From positions 4,092,001 through 4,156,000 of the forward strand of contig NZ_CP136562.1 in NCBI RefSeq assembly GCF_018215265.2: a DNA stretch of 64,000 nt, written 5' to 3'. The position numbers and the translations under genes are program-made. Within the stretch, counting starts at the first letter, position 1. Each line of letters opens with the position of its first letter. Under the pieces are notes generated by a model, which did no database searches, was not told the DNA's origin, and saw only the letters and a list, made by a program, of their open reading frames with translations. Source of the stretch: Paenarthrobacter sp. GOM3 (lineage in GTDB: Bacteria; Actinomycetota; Actinomycetes; Actinomycetales; Micrococcaceae). Of the stretch, positions 8,424 to 19,314 are shown one piece after another.

Positions 8424-8507
8424 TGCTCTCTCCCGTTGTCGCAATCCTTGTCTGTTGGATGAGTTACCCAAGACCTGTTGACGACTATGTGATCTCCAAC
8501 ATACTAT

Positions 8508-8534
8508 GGCAACAGTTCTAATATATCAGTTGCC
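8508..8534. promoter_or_regulatory. Inverted repeat in the gntR-glyA divergent promoter
   Basis: GGCAAC (8508) and GTTGCC (8529) form a 6-bp inverted repeat flanking an AT-rich centre (TTCTAATATATCA) that could contain the glyA -10 region. A related CTGTTG/CAACAG pair occurs at 8475-8515. A GntR-type dimer would suit such a site. Confidence 0.45.
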
Positions 8535-8573
8535 GAACAGACGGCCACTAGACACTCGTCGAAGGAGAACACC

Positions 8574-9947
8574 ATGGTTGAACCGCTGATCCGGCCGCTC
8601 GCACAAGCGGACCCGGAGGTCGATCAGGCGATCGCCCGCGAACTCATCCGCCAGCAGTCCACCCTGGAAATGATCGCCTCTGAAAACTTCGCCCCCACGG
8701 CCGTCATGGAAGCCCAGGGCTCGGTGCTGACCAACAAGTACGCCGAGGGCTACCCTGGCAAGCGCTACTACGGCGGCTGCGAACACGTCGACGTCATTGA
8801 ACAACTGGCCATCGACCGCCTGAAGTCCTTGTTTGGCGCGGAATTCGCAAACGTCCAGCCGCACTCCGGCGCCCAGGCCAACGCCTCCGCCATGCACGCA
8901 CTGATCAACGCGGGCGACACCATCATGGGCCTTAACCTTGCCCACGGCGGCCACCTTACCCACGGCATGCGGATCAACTTCTCCGGCAAGCTCTACAAGG
9001 TTGTTCCTTACGGCGTCCGCGAGGACACCCACACCGTAGACATGGCCGAGGTTGAAGCCCTTGCACAGGAGCACAAGCCGCAGCTGATCGTGGCTGGCTG
9101 GTCCGCGTATTCCCGCCACCTCGACTTCGCCGAGTTCCGCCGCATCGCCGACTCCGTAGGCGCCTACCTCATGGTGGATATGGCACACTTCGCCGGCCTG
9201 GTGGCAGCAGGGCTGCACCCCAGCCCAGTGCCGCACGCCCACATCGTCACGTCCACCACCCACAAGACGCTCGGCGGCCCCCGTGGCGGCGTGATCCTGA
9301 CCAACGACGCCGACATTGCCAAGAAGGTCAACTCCGCCGTCTTCCCTGGCCAGCAGGGCGGACCGTTGGAGCACGTGATCGCTGCCAAGGCCGTGGCCTT
9401 CAAGATGGCCGCGGAACCCGAGTTCCAGGAACGCCAGGTCCGCGTCCTTGAGGGCTCCAAGCTCTTGGCCCAGCGCCTCCTGCAGGACGACGTAGCCGCA
9501 GCCGGAATTTCCGTGGTCAGCGGCGGAACCGACGTCCACCTGGTGCTCGCTGACCTCCGTCATTCGGTGCTCAACGGCCAGCAGGCCGAGGACACGCTGC
9601 ACCGCATCGGTATCACGGTCAACCGCAACGCCGTCCCGTTCGATCCCCGCCCGCCGATGGTCTCCTCCGGCCTTCGCATCGGCACTCCGGCACTCGCCGC
9701 CCGCGGCTTCGGCGCTGACGACTTCGCTGAGGTCGCGGACATCATTGCGACGGCGTTGATCGCCGCAGCAAACAGCAGCACCACAGCGGACGGTTCACAA
9801 GAAGGCGACGTCACCCTGGACGATGCCACCGCCGTCGAACTCCGCAACCGCGTCACCGCCTTGGCGGACAAGTTCCCCCTCTACCCGCACCTGAACAACG
9901 GCAATGGCGCCGAACGTGAAGCAGAACTGATTGGAGCAGCCCAGTGA
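8574..9947 (+). CDS. glyA: Serine hydroxymethyltransferase
   Basis: PLP enzyme interconverting glycine plus 5,10-methylene-THF with serine plus THF. 457 residues, slightly longer than the usual 417-430, the excess being a C-terminal extension. Conserved blocks are [60 protein letters not shown], and the PLP-lysine motif [14 protein letters not shown] with Lys231. As first gene of the operon it can use both products of the downstream sarcosine oxidase, glycine and methylene-THF, to make serine. It overlaps soxB by 4 bp (GTGA), so the two are translationally coupled. It may be a pathway-specific paralogue of a housekeeping glyA. Confidence 0.95.
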   Translation: MVEPLIRPLAQADPEVDQAIARELIRQQSTLEMIASENFAPTAVMEAQGSVLTNKYAEGYPGKRYYGGCEHVDVIEQLAIDRLKSLFGAEFANVQPHSGAQANASAMHALINAGDTIMGLNLAHGGHLTHGMRINFSGKLYKVVPYGVREDTHTVDMAEVEALAQEHKPQLIVAGWSAYSRHLDFAEFRRIADSVGAYLMVDMAHFAGLVAAGLHPSPVPHAHIVTSTTHKTLGGPRGGVILTNDADIAKKVNSAVFPGQQGGPLEHVIAAKAVAFKMAAEPEFQERQVRVLEGSKLLAQRLLQDDVAAAGISVVSGGTDVHLVLADLRHSVLNGQQAEDTLHRIGITVNRNAVPFDPRPPMVSSGLRIGTPALAARGFGADDFAEVADIIATALIAAANSSTTADGSQEGDVTLDDATAVELRNRVTALADKFPLYPHLNNGNGAEREAELIGAAQ

Positions 9948-11164
9948 GTGCAGACCACCTCCCCGAACACCCGGATTTCCTCTGGCGCAACCCGGACCCG
10001 AAGAAGTCGTACGACGCCGTAATTGTCGGCGGCGGCGGGCACGGCCTGGCCACTGCGTACTTCCTGGCGAAGAACCACGGAATGACGAACATCGCCATCC
10101 TGGAAAAGGGCTGGCTGGCCGGTGGAAACATGGCCCGCAACACCACCATCATCCGTTCCAACTACCTCTGGGACGAGAGCGCGGCCATCTACGAGCACGC
10201 CCTCAAGCTCTGGGAAATCCTGCCCGAAGAGCTCGAGTATGACTTCCTGTTCAGCCAGCGCGGCGTCATGAACCTCGCGCACACCCTGGGTGATGTCCGC
10301 GAAAGCGTTCGCCGTGTGGGTGCCAACCGGCTCAACGGCGTGGACGCAGAATGGCTGGATCCGCAGCAGGTCAAGGAACTCTGCCCCATCCTGAACATCA
10401 ACGACAACATCCGCTACCCCGTCATGGGCGCCACCTACCAGCCGCGCGCAGGTATCGCCAAGCACGACCACGTTGCTTGGGCCTTTGCCCGCAAGTGTGA
10501 CGAGCTGGGCGTGGACATCATCCAGAACTGTGAAGTCACCGGCTTCATCAAGGACGGCAACCGGGTCACTGGCGTCAAGACCACCCGCGGCGACATCAAC
10601 ACCGAAAAGGTGGGCCTGTGCGCCGCCGGCCACAGCTCCGTCCTGGCCGAGATGGCCGGCTTCCGCCTGCCGATCCAGTCGCACCCGCTCCAGGCGTTGG
10701 TTTCAGAACTCCACGAGCCGGTCCACCCCACGGTGGTCATGTCCAACCACGTCCACGTGTACGTCTCCCAGGCCCACAAGGGCGAACTGGTGATGGGCGC
10801 CGGCGTGGACTCCTACAACGGTTACGGCCAGCGCGGTTCATTCCACGTGATCGAGGAGCAGATGGCAGCAGCCGTGGAGCTCTTCCCGATCTTCGCCCGG
10901 GCCCACGTACTCCGGACCTGGGGCGGCATCGTGGACACCACTCTGGACGCTTCGCCGATCGTCGGGCTGAGCCCGGTTGAGAACATGTTCGTCAACTGTG
11001 GTTGGGGAACGGGCGGTTTCAAGGGCACCCCCGCGGCAGGCCTGACATTCGCGCACACCATCGCCACCGGCGCACCGCACAAGCTGAACAAGCCCTTCGC
11101 ATTGGAACGCTTCGAGACCGGTGCCTTGATCGACGAACACGGCGCCGCAGCCGTAGCCCACTAG
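9944..11164 (+). CDS. soxB: Sarcosine oxidase beta subunit
   Basis: Beta subunit of heterotetrameric sarcosine oxidase, which oxidatively demethylates sarcosine to glycine, H2O2 and, with THF, methylene-THF. 406 residues, the usual size. The N-terminal dinucleotide-binding motif [19 protein letters not shown] (about 23-41) binds [23 protein letters not shown] contains the KHD segment (His174) at the position of the histidine that carries covalent FMN in characterised TSox. The C-terminal [16 protein letters not shown] completes the FAD domain. GTG start at 9944 with GGAG upstream. Confidence 0.95.
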   Translation: MSADHLPEHPDFLWRNPDPKKSYDAVIVGGGGHGLATAYFLAKNHGMTNIAILEKGWLAGGNMARNTTIIRSNYLWDESAAIYEHALKLWEILPEELEYDFLFSQRGVMNLAHTLGDVRESVRRVGANRLNGVDAEWLDPQQVKELCPILNINDNIRYPVMGATYQPRAGIAKHDHVAWAFARKCDELGVDIIQNCEVTGFIKDGNRVTGVKTTRGDINTEKVGLCAAGHSSVLAEMAGFRLPIQSHPLQALVSELHEPVHPTVVMSNHVHVYVSQAHKGELVMGAGVDSYNGYGQRGSFHVIEEQMAAAVELFPIFARAHVLRTWGGIVDTTLDASPIVGLSPVENMFVNCGWGTGGFKGTPAAGLTFAHTIATGAPHKLNKPFALERFETGALIDEHGAAAVAH

Positions 11165-11185
11165 CCAGGACAGGACAGGAAAGAC

Positions 11186-11521
11186 ATGCTCCTCATTTCA
11201 TGCCCCAACTGCGGGCCACGCGACGAAACCGAATTCCACTACGGCGGCCAAGCACACATTGCCTACCCGGAGAACCCGAACGACCTTAGCGACCGTGAAT
11301 GGGCTGAATACCTTTTCTACCGCGAAAACACCAAGGGCACTTTCGCCGAGCGCTGGGTCCACAGCACCGGATGCCGGCAGTGGTTCAACATGCTCCGCGA
11401 CACCGTGAGCTACGACATCCACTCGATCTACGCGATGGGACAGCCCCGCCCGGATACGCAATCGGGCCTCGCACCCGGAGCCCCCACCGCAAGCGCACCC
11501 ACCTCCTCGGAAGGAGTCTAG
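11186..11521 (+). CDS. soxD: Sarcosine oxidase delta subunit
   Basis: Small zinc-binding subunit of the heterotetramer, 111 residues. The zinc ligands known for the family are all present: Cys6 and Cys9 in [16 protein letters not shown], His59 and Cys63 in [13 protein letters not shown]. The last 25 residues are Pro/Ala-rich and probably disordered. It lies between soxB and soxA in the standard B-D-A-G order. Confidence 0.95.
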   Translation: MLLISCPNCGPRDETEFHYGGQAHIAYPENPNDLSDREWAEYLFYRENTKGTFAERWVHSTGCRQWFNMLRDTVSYDIHSIYAMGQPRPDTQSGLAPGAPTASAPTSSEGV

Positions 11522-11523
11522 AA

Positions 11524-14469
11524 GTGACCAGTAAGAACGCACGCCTCGCCACCGGCGGACGCATCGATCGCAGCATCTCCTGGCGCTTCACCGTGGACGG
11601 CCAGGAATTCACCGGCCACCCGGGTGACACCATTGCTTCGGCGCTGCTGGCCAACGGCCACATCAACGCCGGCAACTCCCTTTACGAGGACCGCCCACGC
11701 GGCATCATGGCCGCCGGCGTGGAAGAGTCCAACGCCTTGGTCAAGATCGCTCCCCGCTTCCGCGGACATGTTGCCGAGTCCATGCTTCCGGCCACCGCAG
11801 TTTCCCTGGTGGACGGCATGAACATTGAACTCCTCTCCGGCCTGGGCAAACTGGACCCGAACGAGGACAAGGCCGAGTACGACAAGAAGTACGTCCACAC
11901 GGACGTCCTGGTTGTCGGTGGCGGCGTTGCCGGGTTGGCAGCAGCCCGCGAAGCCGTCCGCACCGGAGCCCGCGTCATCCTGATCGATGACCAGCCCGAG
12001 CTCGGTGGTTCGCTGCTCTCCGGTTCCACCGCTGAGGGACTCGCCGAAACCATCGAGGGCCAGCCCGCCCTTGAGTGGGTCGCGGACGTAGAGGCAGAGC
12101 TGGTTTCTGCCGCTGAATGCACTGTGCTGAACCGCACCACGGCCTTCGGCTCCTACGACTCCAACTACTTCATCGCCGCCCAGAACCGCACGGACCACCT
12201 GAGCGTCCCGGCAGCATCGGGTGTCTCCCGCCAGCGTATTTGGCACATCCGTGCCAAGCAGGTTGTCCTGGCTCCCGGTGCCCATGAGCGTCCGCTGGTA
12301 TTCGAGAACAACGATCGCCCGGGCATCATGCTCGCTTCGGCCGCGCGGACGTACCTGAACCGTTACGCCGTCGCAGCCGGTTCGCGGGTGGTCATCAGCA
12401 CCACCAACGATTCCGCCTACGCACTTGCTGCGGACCTGAAGGCGGCAGGCGTGGCGGTTGCCGCCGTCGTCGATGCCCGTCCGCAGGTCAGCGCGAAGGC
12501 TGCTGCCGCCGTCGAGTCCGGTATCCGGGTCCTGATCGGCAGCGCCGTGGCGGATACCTCTGCAGATGAGAACGGCCGCCTGAGCGGCGTCACCGTCCGC
12601 AGTATTAACGACGACGGCGAACTCACCTCGGGCGTCGAACAGCTGGCTGCCGATCTCCTCGCCGTTTCCGGTGGCTGGAGCCCGGTGGTACACCTCCACA
12701 GCCAGCGCCAAGGCAAGCTGCGTTGGGATGACGGGCTCGCTGCATTCATTCCCGCCAAGCCGGTCCGTGACCAGCAGGTTGTGGGCGCAGGCCGTGGCAG
12801 CTACGAACTCCAGGACTGCCTCGCAGAAGGTATTTCCGCAGGTGCTGCCGCCTCCATCGCGGCTGGTTTCGAGTCCGCAACCAAGCCCGTCGAACTGCAG
12901 CCGCCCGTCCCTTCAGCACCGAGCCGCCAGCTCTGGCTGGTTCCCGGCCAGACCGGCGAACCGGGCGAATGGCACCACCACTTCGTGGACTTCCAGCGAG
13001 ACCAGTCCGTGGCCGACGTCCTTCGTTCCACGGGAGCGGGCATGCGGTCCGTGGAACACGTCAAGCGGTACACCTCCATCAGCACCGCCAACGACCAGGG
13101 CAAGACCTCCGGCGTCAACGCAATCGGCGTTATCGCCGCAGCGCTGAAGTACGGCGGAGCCGAGAACATTCCGGGCGTCGGCGAAATCGGGACCACGGCC
13201 TACCGGGCACCGTTCACCCCCGTGGCCTTCGCAGCGTTGGCCGGCCGTCAGCGCGGCGAGTTGTTCGACCCCGCCCGCGTAACTTCCATCCACCCGTGGC
13301 ACGTCGCCCAGGGTGCACTGTTCGAAGATGTTGGACAGTGGAAGCGCCCTTGGTACTACCCGCAGGCCGGCGAAGACATGGACACGGCCGTCCTGCGTGA
13401 ATGCGCAGCGGTCCGCGATTCGGTGGGCTTCATGGACGCCACCACGCTTGGCAAGATCGAAATCCGTGGCAAGGACGCAGGCGAATTCCTGAACCGCGTT
13501 TACACCAACGCGTTCAAGAAGCTCGCCCCCGGGTCCGCCCGCTACGGCGTCATGTGCACCCTGGATGGCATGATCTTCGACGACGGCGTGACGCTTCGCC
13601 TGGACGAGGACCGCTACTTCATGACCACCACCACCGGTGGCGCTGCCAAGGTGCTGGACTGGCTCGAAGAGTGGCACCAGACAGAGTGGCCGGAACTCGA
13701 TGTGGTCTGCACGTCGGTGACGGAGCAGTGGACCACGATCGCCGTCGTGGGTCCCAAGTCCCGCGCAGTGATCGCCAAGGTTGCTTCCCAGCTGGCCGAA
13801 AACGGCGGGTTGGATGCTGAAGCCTTCCCGTTCATGACCTTCCGCGAGACCACGTTGGCTTCCGGAGTGCAGGCCCGCGTCTGCCGAATCTCCTTCTCCG
13901 GCGAACTGGCTTACGAAATCAACGTGCCGGCCTGGTACGGACTCAACACTTGGGAAGCCGTTGCTGCCGCAGGTGCCGAGTTCAACATCACCCCCTACGG
14001 CACCGAAACCATGCACGTCCTTCGCGCCGAGAAGGGTTACCCGATCGTCGGTCAGGACACCGACGGCACGGTCACCCCGCAGGACGCCGGGATGGACTGG
14101 ATCGTTTCCAAGGCCAAGGACTTCATCGGCAAGCGCTCCTACCTTCGTGAGGACGCCAGCCGTGAGGACCGAAAGCACCTGGTCAGCGTCCTTCCTGTGG
14201 ACCACTCGCTGAGGTTGCCGGAAGGCACGCAGCTGGTGGAGAAGGGCATCCCGGTCAACCCTGCCAACGGACCCGTCCCCATGGAAGGCTTCGTGACTTC
14301 CAGTTACCACAGCGCCGCACTGGGCCGTTCCTTCGGCTTGGCACTGATCCAAAACGGCCGCAACCGCATCGGCGAAACCCTGGTGGCTTCGCTGGGAGAC
14401 CAATTGGTGGACGTGGTTGTTGGCGAAACCGTACTTTTCGATGCTGAAGGGACCCGCAAAGATGGCTGA
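11524..14469 (+). CDS. soxA: Sarcosine oxidase alpha subunit
   Basis: 981-residue alpha subunit. An N-terminal 2Fe-2S-like fold segment ([20 protein letters not shown]) precedes the NAD-binding half with [18 protein letters not shown] (about 128-145) and [20 protein letters not shown]. From about residue 600 a GcvT-like folate-binding domain follows ([73 protein letters not shown]), which captures the methyl carbon as methylene-THF. I use the GTG at 11524, two bases after the soxD stop and preceded by GGAAGGA; the frame is open to 11371 but that part lies inside soxD. It overlaps soxG by 8 bp. Confidence 0.95.
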   Translation: MTSKNARLATGGRIDRSISWRFTVDGQEFTGHPGDTIASALLANGHINAGNSLYEDRPRGIMAAGVEESNALVKIAPRFRGHVAESMLPATAVSLVDGMNIELLSGLGKLDPNEDKAEYDKKYVHTDVLVVGGGVAGLAAAREAVRTGARVILIDDQPELGGSLLSGSTAEGLAETIEGQPALEWVADVEAELVSAAECTVLNRTTAFGSYDSNYFIAAQNRTDHLSVPAASGVSRQRIWHIRAKQVVLAPGAHERPLVFENNDRPGIMLASAARTYLNRYAVAAGSRVVISTTNDSAYALAADLKAAGVAVAAVVDARPQVSAKAAAAVESGIRVLIGSAVADTSADENGRLSGVTVRSINDDGELTSGVEQLAADLLAVSGGWSPVVHLHSQRQGKLRWDDGLAAFIPAKPVRDQQVVGAGRGSYELQDCLAEGISAGAAASIAAGFESATKPVELQPPVPSAPSRQLWLVPGQTGEPGEWHHHFVDFQRDQSVADVLRSTGAGMRSVEHVKRYTSISTANDQGKTSGVNAIGVIAAALKYGGAENIPGVGEIGTTAYRAPFTPVAFAALAGRQRGELFDPARVTSIHPWHVAQGALFEDVGQWKRPWYYPQAGEDMDTAVLRECAAVRDSVGFMDATTLGKIEIRGKDAGEFLNRVYTNAFKKLAPGSARYGVMCTLDGMIFDDGVTLRLDEDRYFMTTTTGGAAKVLDWLEEWHQTEWPELDVVCTSVTEQWTTIAVVGPKSRAVIAKVASQLAENGGLDAEAFPFMTFRETTLASGVQARVCRISFSGELAYEINVPAWYGLNTWEAVAAAGAEFNITPYGTETMHVLRAEKGYPIVGQDTDGTVTPQDAGMDWIVSKAKDFIGKRSYLREDASREDRKHLVSVLPVDHSLRLPEGTQLVEKGIPVNPANGPVPMEGFVTSSYHSAALGRSFGLALIQNGRNRIGETLVASLGDQLVDVVVGETVLFDAEGTRKDG

Positions 14470-15100
14470 AACAGCAACACCAGCAGAAACCGTGAACAGC
14501 GTCCGGGGCGCCCGCCGCAGCCCGGCCGAGCACCTGGCCGAGGCTTTCGTCTCCGGCTCGGTACCGGGAACGGTGACTCTCACCGAAATTCCGTACCAGG
14601 CCATGGTGGGGATCCGGGTTGACCGAACGTCCGACGCCGGTGCACGCGTTGCTTCCGTCATCGGCAGCTTGCCTGCCGCTTGCGGTGAGGTAACGGGCAA
14701 GGATTCCGTGAACACCCTGTGGCTCGGCCCCACCGAGTTCCTGGTGGTCGCACCGGAGGAGGCCCACGACTCCCTGGGCGGATCGCTGGTCAAGGACCTG
14801 ACCGCCGCATTGGGCTCTGACGCAGGCCAGGTGGTGGATTTGTCCGCCAACCGCACCACGTTCGAGCTCACTGGCAGCCACGCCCGCGCAGTGCTGGAAA
14901 AGACCTGTTCACTGGACCTCCACCCCCGTGTCTTCAAGCCCGGCACCGCGGTCTCCACGGAACTTGCGCACATCCCCGTGATGCTGTGGAAGACCTCGGA
15001 CGAGTCCTACCGGCTCTTTCCCCGGGCCTCGTTTGCCGACTTCCTGGGACGCTGGCTCCTGGACGCGATGCGGGAGTACGCCTCCCCTGAGGTCCCCTAA
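14462..15100 (+). CDS. soxG: Sarcosine oxidase gamma subunit
   Basis: 212-residue gamma subunit with the GcvT-like fold typical of Sox[55 protein letters not shown], and C-terminal [23 protein letters not shown] 14462 has GAAGGGA upstream and lies inside the end of soxA, so coupling is likely. The first 25 residues are an unconserved Ala/Thr-rich tail. Its stop overlaps the sdaA start by one base (TAATG). Confidence 0.94.
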   Translation: MAETATPAETVNSVRGARRSPAEHLAEAFVSGSVPGTVTLTEIPYQAMVGIRVDRTSDAGARVASVIGSLPAACGEVTGKDSVNTLWLGPTEFLVVAPEEAHDSLGGSLVKDLTAALGSDAGQVVDLSANRTTFELTGSHARAVLEKTCSLDLHPRVFKPGTAVSTELAHIPVMLWKTSDESYRLFPRASFADFLGRWLLDAMREYASPEVP

Positions 15101-16503
15101 TGGCACTGAGTGCGCTTGATCTGTTTTCTGTTGGCATCGGGCCGTCGTCTTCACACACGGTGGGCCCCATGCGCGCGGCAAAGCAGTTCACGGACGGTCT
15201 CGAATCGTCCGGCCAGCTTCCGGCCACGGTGCGCGTCCAGGCTGAGCTTTTCGGCTCACTGGGCGCCACCGGCCGGGGCCACGGCTCCGACAAGGCCGTG
15301 GTGCTGGGGCTGCAAGGCCACTCCCCCGAAACCGTGGACACCACAACGGCTGACGACCAGGTGGCCGCGGCGGCACTCGATGCCGAACTGCGCCTGGGCG
15401 GAAACCACCGGGTGGACTTCAACTGGGACGAGGACGTGGTCCTGCACCGCCGCAAGTCGCTGCCGGCCCACCCCAATGGCATGACGTTCCGGGCCTTGGA
15501 CCACACGGGCAGCGTGCTACGGGAACGCAGTTACTACTCCATCGGTGGCGGCTTCGTCGTGGATGGAGACGTCTCCGGCGCCGACAAGGTTGTCGCAGAC
15601 GAGACCGTCCTCCCCTACCCCTTCACCACTGCGGACGAACTGCTGGCCATCTGTGTCCGCGAAAACAAGTCCATCTCGGACATCATGCTGGCCAACGAAC
15701 TCGTGTGGCGCTCCGAGGAAGAGCTGCGTGAACGGCTCCTCGGCATTTGGGCCGTCATGCAGGAATGCGTGGACAACGGCTGCTCTGCCGAGGGAATCCT
15801 GCCGGGAGGTTTGAAGGTGAGGCGACGGGCGCCGTCGTTGTTCAAGACACTGGCCGCCACGGACGCCGCAAACAAGGCCGCAGGAGCTGCATCCAATCCT
15901 CAAGACCCTCTCCTGGCCATGGAATGGGTCAACTTGTTCGCGCTGGCCGTGAACGAGGAGAACGCTGCGGGCGGCAGGATCGTCACCGCGCCCACCAATG
16001 GTGCCGCCGGAATCGTCCCGGCCGTGCTGCACTATTACACCAAGTTTGTTCCCGGAGCCAACGACGACGGCGTCGTGCGCTTCCTGCTCGCGGCAGCCGC
16101 CGTCGGAATCCTGTTCAAAATCAACGCCTCCATCTCCGGGGCCGAAGTGGGCTGCCAGGGCGAGGTGGGTTCCGCCTGCTCCATGGCTGCTGCCGGTCTC
16201 TGCGAAGTCCTCGGCGGGACGCCCGAGCAAGTGGAAAATGCCGCCGAAGTGGGCATCGAACACAACCTGGGCCTCACCTGCGATCCCGTGGGCGGCCTGG
16301 TGCAGATTCCGTGCATCGAACGCAATGCCATCGCCAGCGTCAAGGCCATCAACGCCGCCCGCCTGGCCCTGCACGGCGACGGCAGCCACAAAGTGTCCCT
16401 CGACAAAGCCATCAAAACCATGCGCGAGACAGGCGCAGACATGAAATCCAAGTACAAGGAGACCTCCCGTGGGGGCCTCGCCGTCAACGTAGTGGAGTGC
16501 TAG
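15100..16503 (+). CDS. sdaA: L-serine dehydratase (iron-sulfur, single chain)
   Basis: Deaminates serine to pyruvate and ammonia with a [4Fe-4S] cluster. 467 residues, the one-chain type in which the beta domain ([20 protein letters not shown] at the N-terminus) and alpha domain are fused. The alpha part has [40 protein letters not shown] with cluster cysteines, and [20 protein letters not shown] with the other cysteines. In the operon it drains the serine formed by GlyA from sarcosine-derived glycine and C1 units, giving pyruvate for central metabolism. Confidence 0.95.
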   Translation: MALSALDLFSVGIGPSSSHTVGPMRAAKQFTDGLESSGQLPATVRVQAELFGSLGATGRGHGSDKAVVLGLQGHSPETVDTTTADDQVAAAALDAELRLGGNHRVDFNWDEDVVLHRRKSLPAHPNGMTFRALDHTGSVLRERSYYSIGGGFVVDGDVSGADKVVADETVLPYPFTTADELLAICVRENKSISDIMLANELVWRSEEELRERLLGIWAVMQECVDNGCSAEGILPGGLKVRRRAPSLFKTLAATDAANKAAGAASNPQDPLLAMEWVNLFALAVNEENAAGGRIVTAPTNGAAGIVPAVLHYYTKFVPGANDDGVVRFLLAAAAVGILFKINASISGAEVGCQGEVGSACSMAAAGLCEVLGGTPEQVENAAEVGIEHNLGLTCDPVGGLVQIPCIERNAIASVKAINAARLALHGDGSHKVSLDKAIKTMRETGADMKSKYKETSRGGLAVNVVEC

Positions 16504-16505
16504 CC

Positions 16506-17405
16506 ATGACTGCCATCCAAACTGAAACTGCCACTGAGTCCCCTGCCGGGACCACCGTGGAGCACGTACTCACCCTCGACTGCCCCGAAGGTCCCGGAAT
16601 CGTGCACGCGGTGTCCGGCTTCCTGCTGGAACACGGTTGCGACATCATCGACAACAAGCAGTTCGGTGAGCGCGCCGAGGGCCACTTCTTCATGCGGGTG
16701 CATTTCGCGTCCGACGGCGACGAGTCCACGCTGGAGACCCTGCGTTCATCTTTCTGTCCCGTGGGCGAGAAGTACGGTATGAACTGGCAGCTGGAACGCC
16801 AGGGATACAAGCGCCGGGTGCTGATCATGGTCTCGAAGTTCGGGCACTGCGTGAACGACCTGCTGTTCCGTGCCCGGATTGGGGAGCTGCCGATCGACGT
16901 CGTGGGCGTCGTGTCCAACCACACCGACCATCAGGGACTTGCTGAATGGCACGGAATTCCGTTCTTCCACGTCCCTGTCACGGCTGCCACCAAGCCGGCG
17001 GCCGAGGCGCGTCTCCTGGAGATCATCGACGAGTTGGACGTGGAACTCATTGTCCTGGCCCGCTACATGCAGGTTCTCAGCGACGATCTGGCCCGGAAGC
17101 TCGACGGCCGGGCCATCAACATCCACCACTCCTTCCTGCCCAGCTTCAAGGGCGCCAAGCCCTACCACCAGGCCTATGCACGTGGCGTGAAAACTGTGGG
17201 CGCCACCGCACACTACGTCAACGGCGAACTGGATGAAGGACCCATCATCGCGCAGCAAGTAGTGGAGGTGGACCACACGTTCGGGCCGGACGATCTTGTA
17301 GCCGCAGGCCGGGACACCGAATGCAAGGCACTCAGCAACGCCGTTCGCTGGCACTGCGAGGGGCGGATCATCCTGAATGGGAACCGGACGATCGTGTTGA
17401 AGTAG
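16506..17405 (+). CDS. purU: Formyltetrahydrofolate deformylase
   Basis: Hydrolyses 10-formyl-THF to formate and THF, restoring free THF when one-carbon units are in excess. 299 residues: an N-terminal ACT domain (about 20-95, TLDCPEGPGIVHAVSGFLLE) and a C-terminal formyltransferase-fold domain (RVLIMVSKFGHCVNDLLFRA, NIHHSFLPSFKGAKPYHQAY, GATAHYVNGELDEGPIIAQQ with catalytic His and Asp). I chose ATG 16506, two bases after sdaA; the frame is open far upstream but there it only shadows sdaA. Its place at the end of a sarcosine operon fits disposal of C1 units from demethylation. Confidence 0.95.
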   Translation: MTAIQTETATESPAGTTVEHVLTLDCPEGPGIVHAVSGFLLEHGCDIIDNKQFGERAEGHFFMRVHFASDGDESTLETLRSSFCPVGEKYGMNWQLERQGYKRRVLIMVSKFGHCVNDLLFRARIGELPIDVVGVVSNHTDHQGLAEWHGIPFFHVPVTAATKPAAEARLLEIIDELDVELIVLARYMQVLSDDLARKLDGRAINIHHSFLPSFKGAKPYHQAYARGVKTVGATAHYVNGELDEGPIIAQQVVEVDHTFGPDDLVAAGRDTECKALSNAVRWHCEGRIILNGNRTIVLK

Positions 17406-17420
17406 GGCATTGCTTACCCG

Positions 17421-17482
17421 ATTCGACGGCTTGCTGCACTATAGACGGTTTGAGCCGTCGAATGCGCAACGAGCCGTCGAAT
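17421..17482. repeat. Triple inverted-repeat element after purU
   Basis: ATTCGACGGCT (17421) is followed by two copies of its complement AGCCGTCGAAT at 17453 and 17472. The first can pair with either of the others, giving alternative hairpins between the convergent purU and DUF456 genes. There is no T-run, so it is a transcript-end structure or binding site rather than a canonical terminator. Confidence 0.6.
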
Positions 17483-17513
17483 TGGCTGTTTAAGGACGCC
17501 CGTCCTGAGGGGC

Positions 17514-18017
17514 TTAGCCGATCACGGCGTCGATCCACACACCGATGATCCAGGTACTTGCCGCAGCGCAGGCGAGCCCGAACTCCACCAGGATGCCGAT
17601 CCCGGTCGCCTTGAGCGCGGCACCACTGGATTTCAGGGCAGCGGGGAAGTTGCGGGTCCGCTGGACTTCACTGAGGAGAAGCCCGACGGCGAAGCCCACG
17701 AAGAGCCCCACGACAGGAATGACGAACATTCCCACCACGCCCAGGATCACGCCAATCAGCACCGACCTGTTGGGAATGCCGTGTTGCTTGAGCTTGCGTC
17801 CGGTCAGCACGGCACTGGCAGCCATACCCGCCACCACGAACACCATCCCGATGGCGAAGATCACCCAGCCCACCGGACCGGCACCTCCCCAGATGGCCCA
17901 GGCCAGCAGGCTCGCGCCAATGAGGATACTGCCCGGCAGCACGGGAATGATGGTTCCGGCGACACCCACCGCAATGGCCAGGCCGCAGAGGATGGTCACG
18001 ATGAGTTCGGCGTTCAT
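17514..18017 (-). CDS. DUF456 domain membrane protein
   Basis: 167-residue membrane protein rich in Gly/Val/Ile with about four or five hydrophobic segments. The DUF456 pattern is visible: GVAGTIIPVLPGSILIGASL near the N-terminus, the central GRKLKQHGIPNRSVLIGVIL, and GMFVIPVVGLFVGFAVGLLL with the conserved small-residue stretch. Function unknown. It is transcribed towards purU and is followed by the triple inverted repeat. Confidence 0.85.
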   Translation of the reverse strand: MNAELIVTILCGLAIAVGVAGTIIPVLPGSILIGASLLAWAIWGGAGPVGWVIFAIGMVFVVAGMAASAVLTGRKLKQHGIPNRSVLIGVILGVVGMFVIPVVGLFVGFAVGLLLSEVQRTRNFPAALKSSGAALKATGIGILVEFGLACAAASTWIIGVWIDAVIG

Positions 18018-18054
18018 GGCCCCAGTCTAGGTGCGCCCGGCAGCCCTGCCTGAC

Positions 18055-18104
18055 AACCAAAGAACGACGGCGACGCTCCCCAGCACGGGAGGCGTCGCCG
18101 TCGT
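18055..18104 (-). terminator. Hairpin terminator of malic enzyme gene
   Basis: Long stem in which CGACGGCGACGC (18065 onward) pairs with GCGTCGCCGTCG (ending near 18103), followed on the minus strand by TTCTTTGGTTG. It lies 20 bp beyond the malic enzyme stop. Confidence 0.75.
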
Positions 18105-18123
18105 CGGTCTTGAGTTGTAACCG

Positions 18124-19314
18124 CTATTCAGCCACGGCGGCAGCAACTGCCGCGGTGACGGCGGGCGCCACTCGGGCATCCAACGGGCTCGGCACGATGT
18201 AGTCGGCGGAGAGGTCCTCTGCAGCAAGCTCAGCAATGGCGTTGGCAGCAGCGATCTTCATGGCTGGGGTGATGCGGCGGGCGCCAGCGTCCAGAGCGCC
18301 GCGGAAGATGCCCGGGAAGGCAAGGACGTTGTTGATCTGGTTCGGGAAGTCGCTGCGGCCGGTGGCAACAACGGCAGCATACTTCTGCGCTACCTCGGGC
18401 AGTACTTCCGGGTCCGGGTTGGACAGTGCGAACACGATCGACTGGTCGTTCATGAGCTTCAGGTGCTCTTCGTCCAGCTTGGAGGAGGAGACGCCCACGA
18501 AGACGTCGGCGCCCGTGAGGCCCTCGCCCGGCCCACCGGAGATGCCGCGGGGGTTGGTGCGCTGGGCCATGCGGGCCTTGACGCTGCCGGGATCCGCCAC
18601 GAGGTCTGCGCGCTCGGCGTTGACCACACCCTTGGAGTCGAGCAGGATAACGTCCTTGATGCCAACGGCCAGGAGGATCTCCGCAATGGCGATACCGGCA
18701 GCACCGGCGCCGGAGACAACAACCTTCAGGCCTGCCAGTTCGCGCTGGGTCACCTTGGCAGCGTTGGTGAGGGCTGCGAGGACCACGACGGCGGTGCCGT
18801 GCTGGTCATCGTGCATGACGGGGCAATCGAGGGCTTCGATGAGGCGCTCTTCAAGTTCGAAGCAGCGGGGAGCCGAGATGTCCTCAAGGTTGACTGCGCC
18901 GAAGCTCGGGCGCAGCCTGACCAGGGTCTCGATGATCTCATCGACGTTGGTGGTGTTCAGTACCAGCGGGATGGAATCGAGGTCGCCGAAGGACTTGAAC
19001 AGCGCCGACTTGCCTTCCATGACGGGCAAGGAAGCGCTCGGTCCGATGTTGCCAAGGCCCAGGACTGCGGTGCCATCGCTGACGACCACAACGAGGCGCT
19101 CTGCCCAGGTGTGCGTCCGGGCAAGCTCGGGATTGGCGTGGATTGCGCGGCTGACCTGCGCAACTCCGGGAGTGTAGGCGATGGAAAGGTCGCGCTTGTT
19201 GTTCAGGGGAACGGTGCTGGAAATGGTCAGCTTGCCGCCCTCGTGCGCTGCGAAGATCTCTTCTTCGCTCAGTACCAGGGCGTCATTGTCAGTAGCGATT
19301 GTCTCGATGGACAC
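18124..19314 (-). CDS. Malic enzyme (NAD(P)-dependent malate dehydrogenase, decarboxylating)
   Basis: Converts malate to pyruvate and CO2. 396 residues, the short bacterial type without a phosphotransacetylase domain. Conserved features are SIAYTPGVAQVSRAIHANPE, VVSDGTAVLGLGNIGPSASL, the catalytic-metal block GAVNLEDISAPRCFELEERL, PVMHDDQHGTAVVVLAAL, the nucleotide-binding VVVSGAGAAGIAIAEILL, and ALSNPDPEVLPEVA. Coenzyme preference cannot be read. The 283 bp upstream (19315-19597) hold several TTGAA-type AT-rich stretches, presumably its promoter, but no gene that I can support. Confidence 0.93.
   Translation of the reverse strand: MSIETIATDNDALVLSEEEIFAAHEGGKLTISSTVPLNNKRDLSIAYTPGVAQVSRAIHANPELARTHTWAERLVVVVSDGTAVLGLGNIGPSASLPVMEGKSALFKSFGDLDSIPLVLNTTNVDEIIETLVRLRPSFGAVNLEDISAPRCFELEERLIEALDCPVMHDDQHGTAVVVLAALTNAAKVTQRELAGLKVVVSGAGAAGIAIAEILLAVGIKDVILLDSKGVVNAERADLVADPGSVKARMAQRTNPRGISGGPGEGLTGADVFVGVSSSKLDEEHLKLMNDQSIVFALSNPDPEVLPEVAQKYAAVVATGRSDFPNQINNVLAFPGIFRGALDAGARRITPAMKIAAANAIAELAAEDLSADYIVPSPLDARVAPAVTAAVAAAVAE

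Noticed and set aside
11371-11523. Extension of soxA upstream to 11371.
   Set aside because: The stretch lies inside soxD in another frame and encodes nothing conserved; GTG 11524 has a good ribosome-binding site and gives the normal SoxA N-terminus.
12913-14973. Long antisense open frame opposite soxA-soxG.
   Set aside because: High-GC shadow of strongly conserved genes on the other strand; no conserved motif or ribosome-binding site.
15747-16505. A fused longer PurU beginning within sdaA.
   Set aside because: The extra 253 residues are an Arg-rich shadow of sdaA; the ACT domain begins right after ATG 16506.
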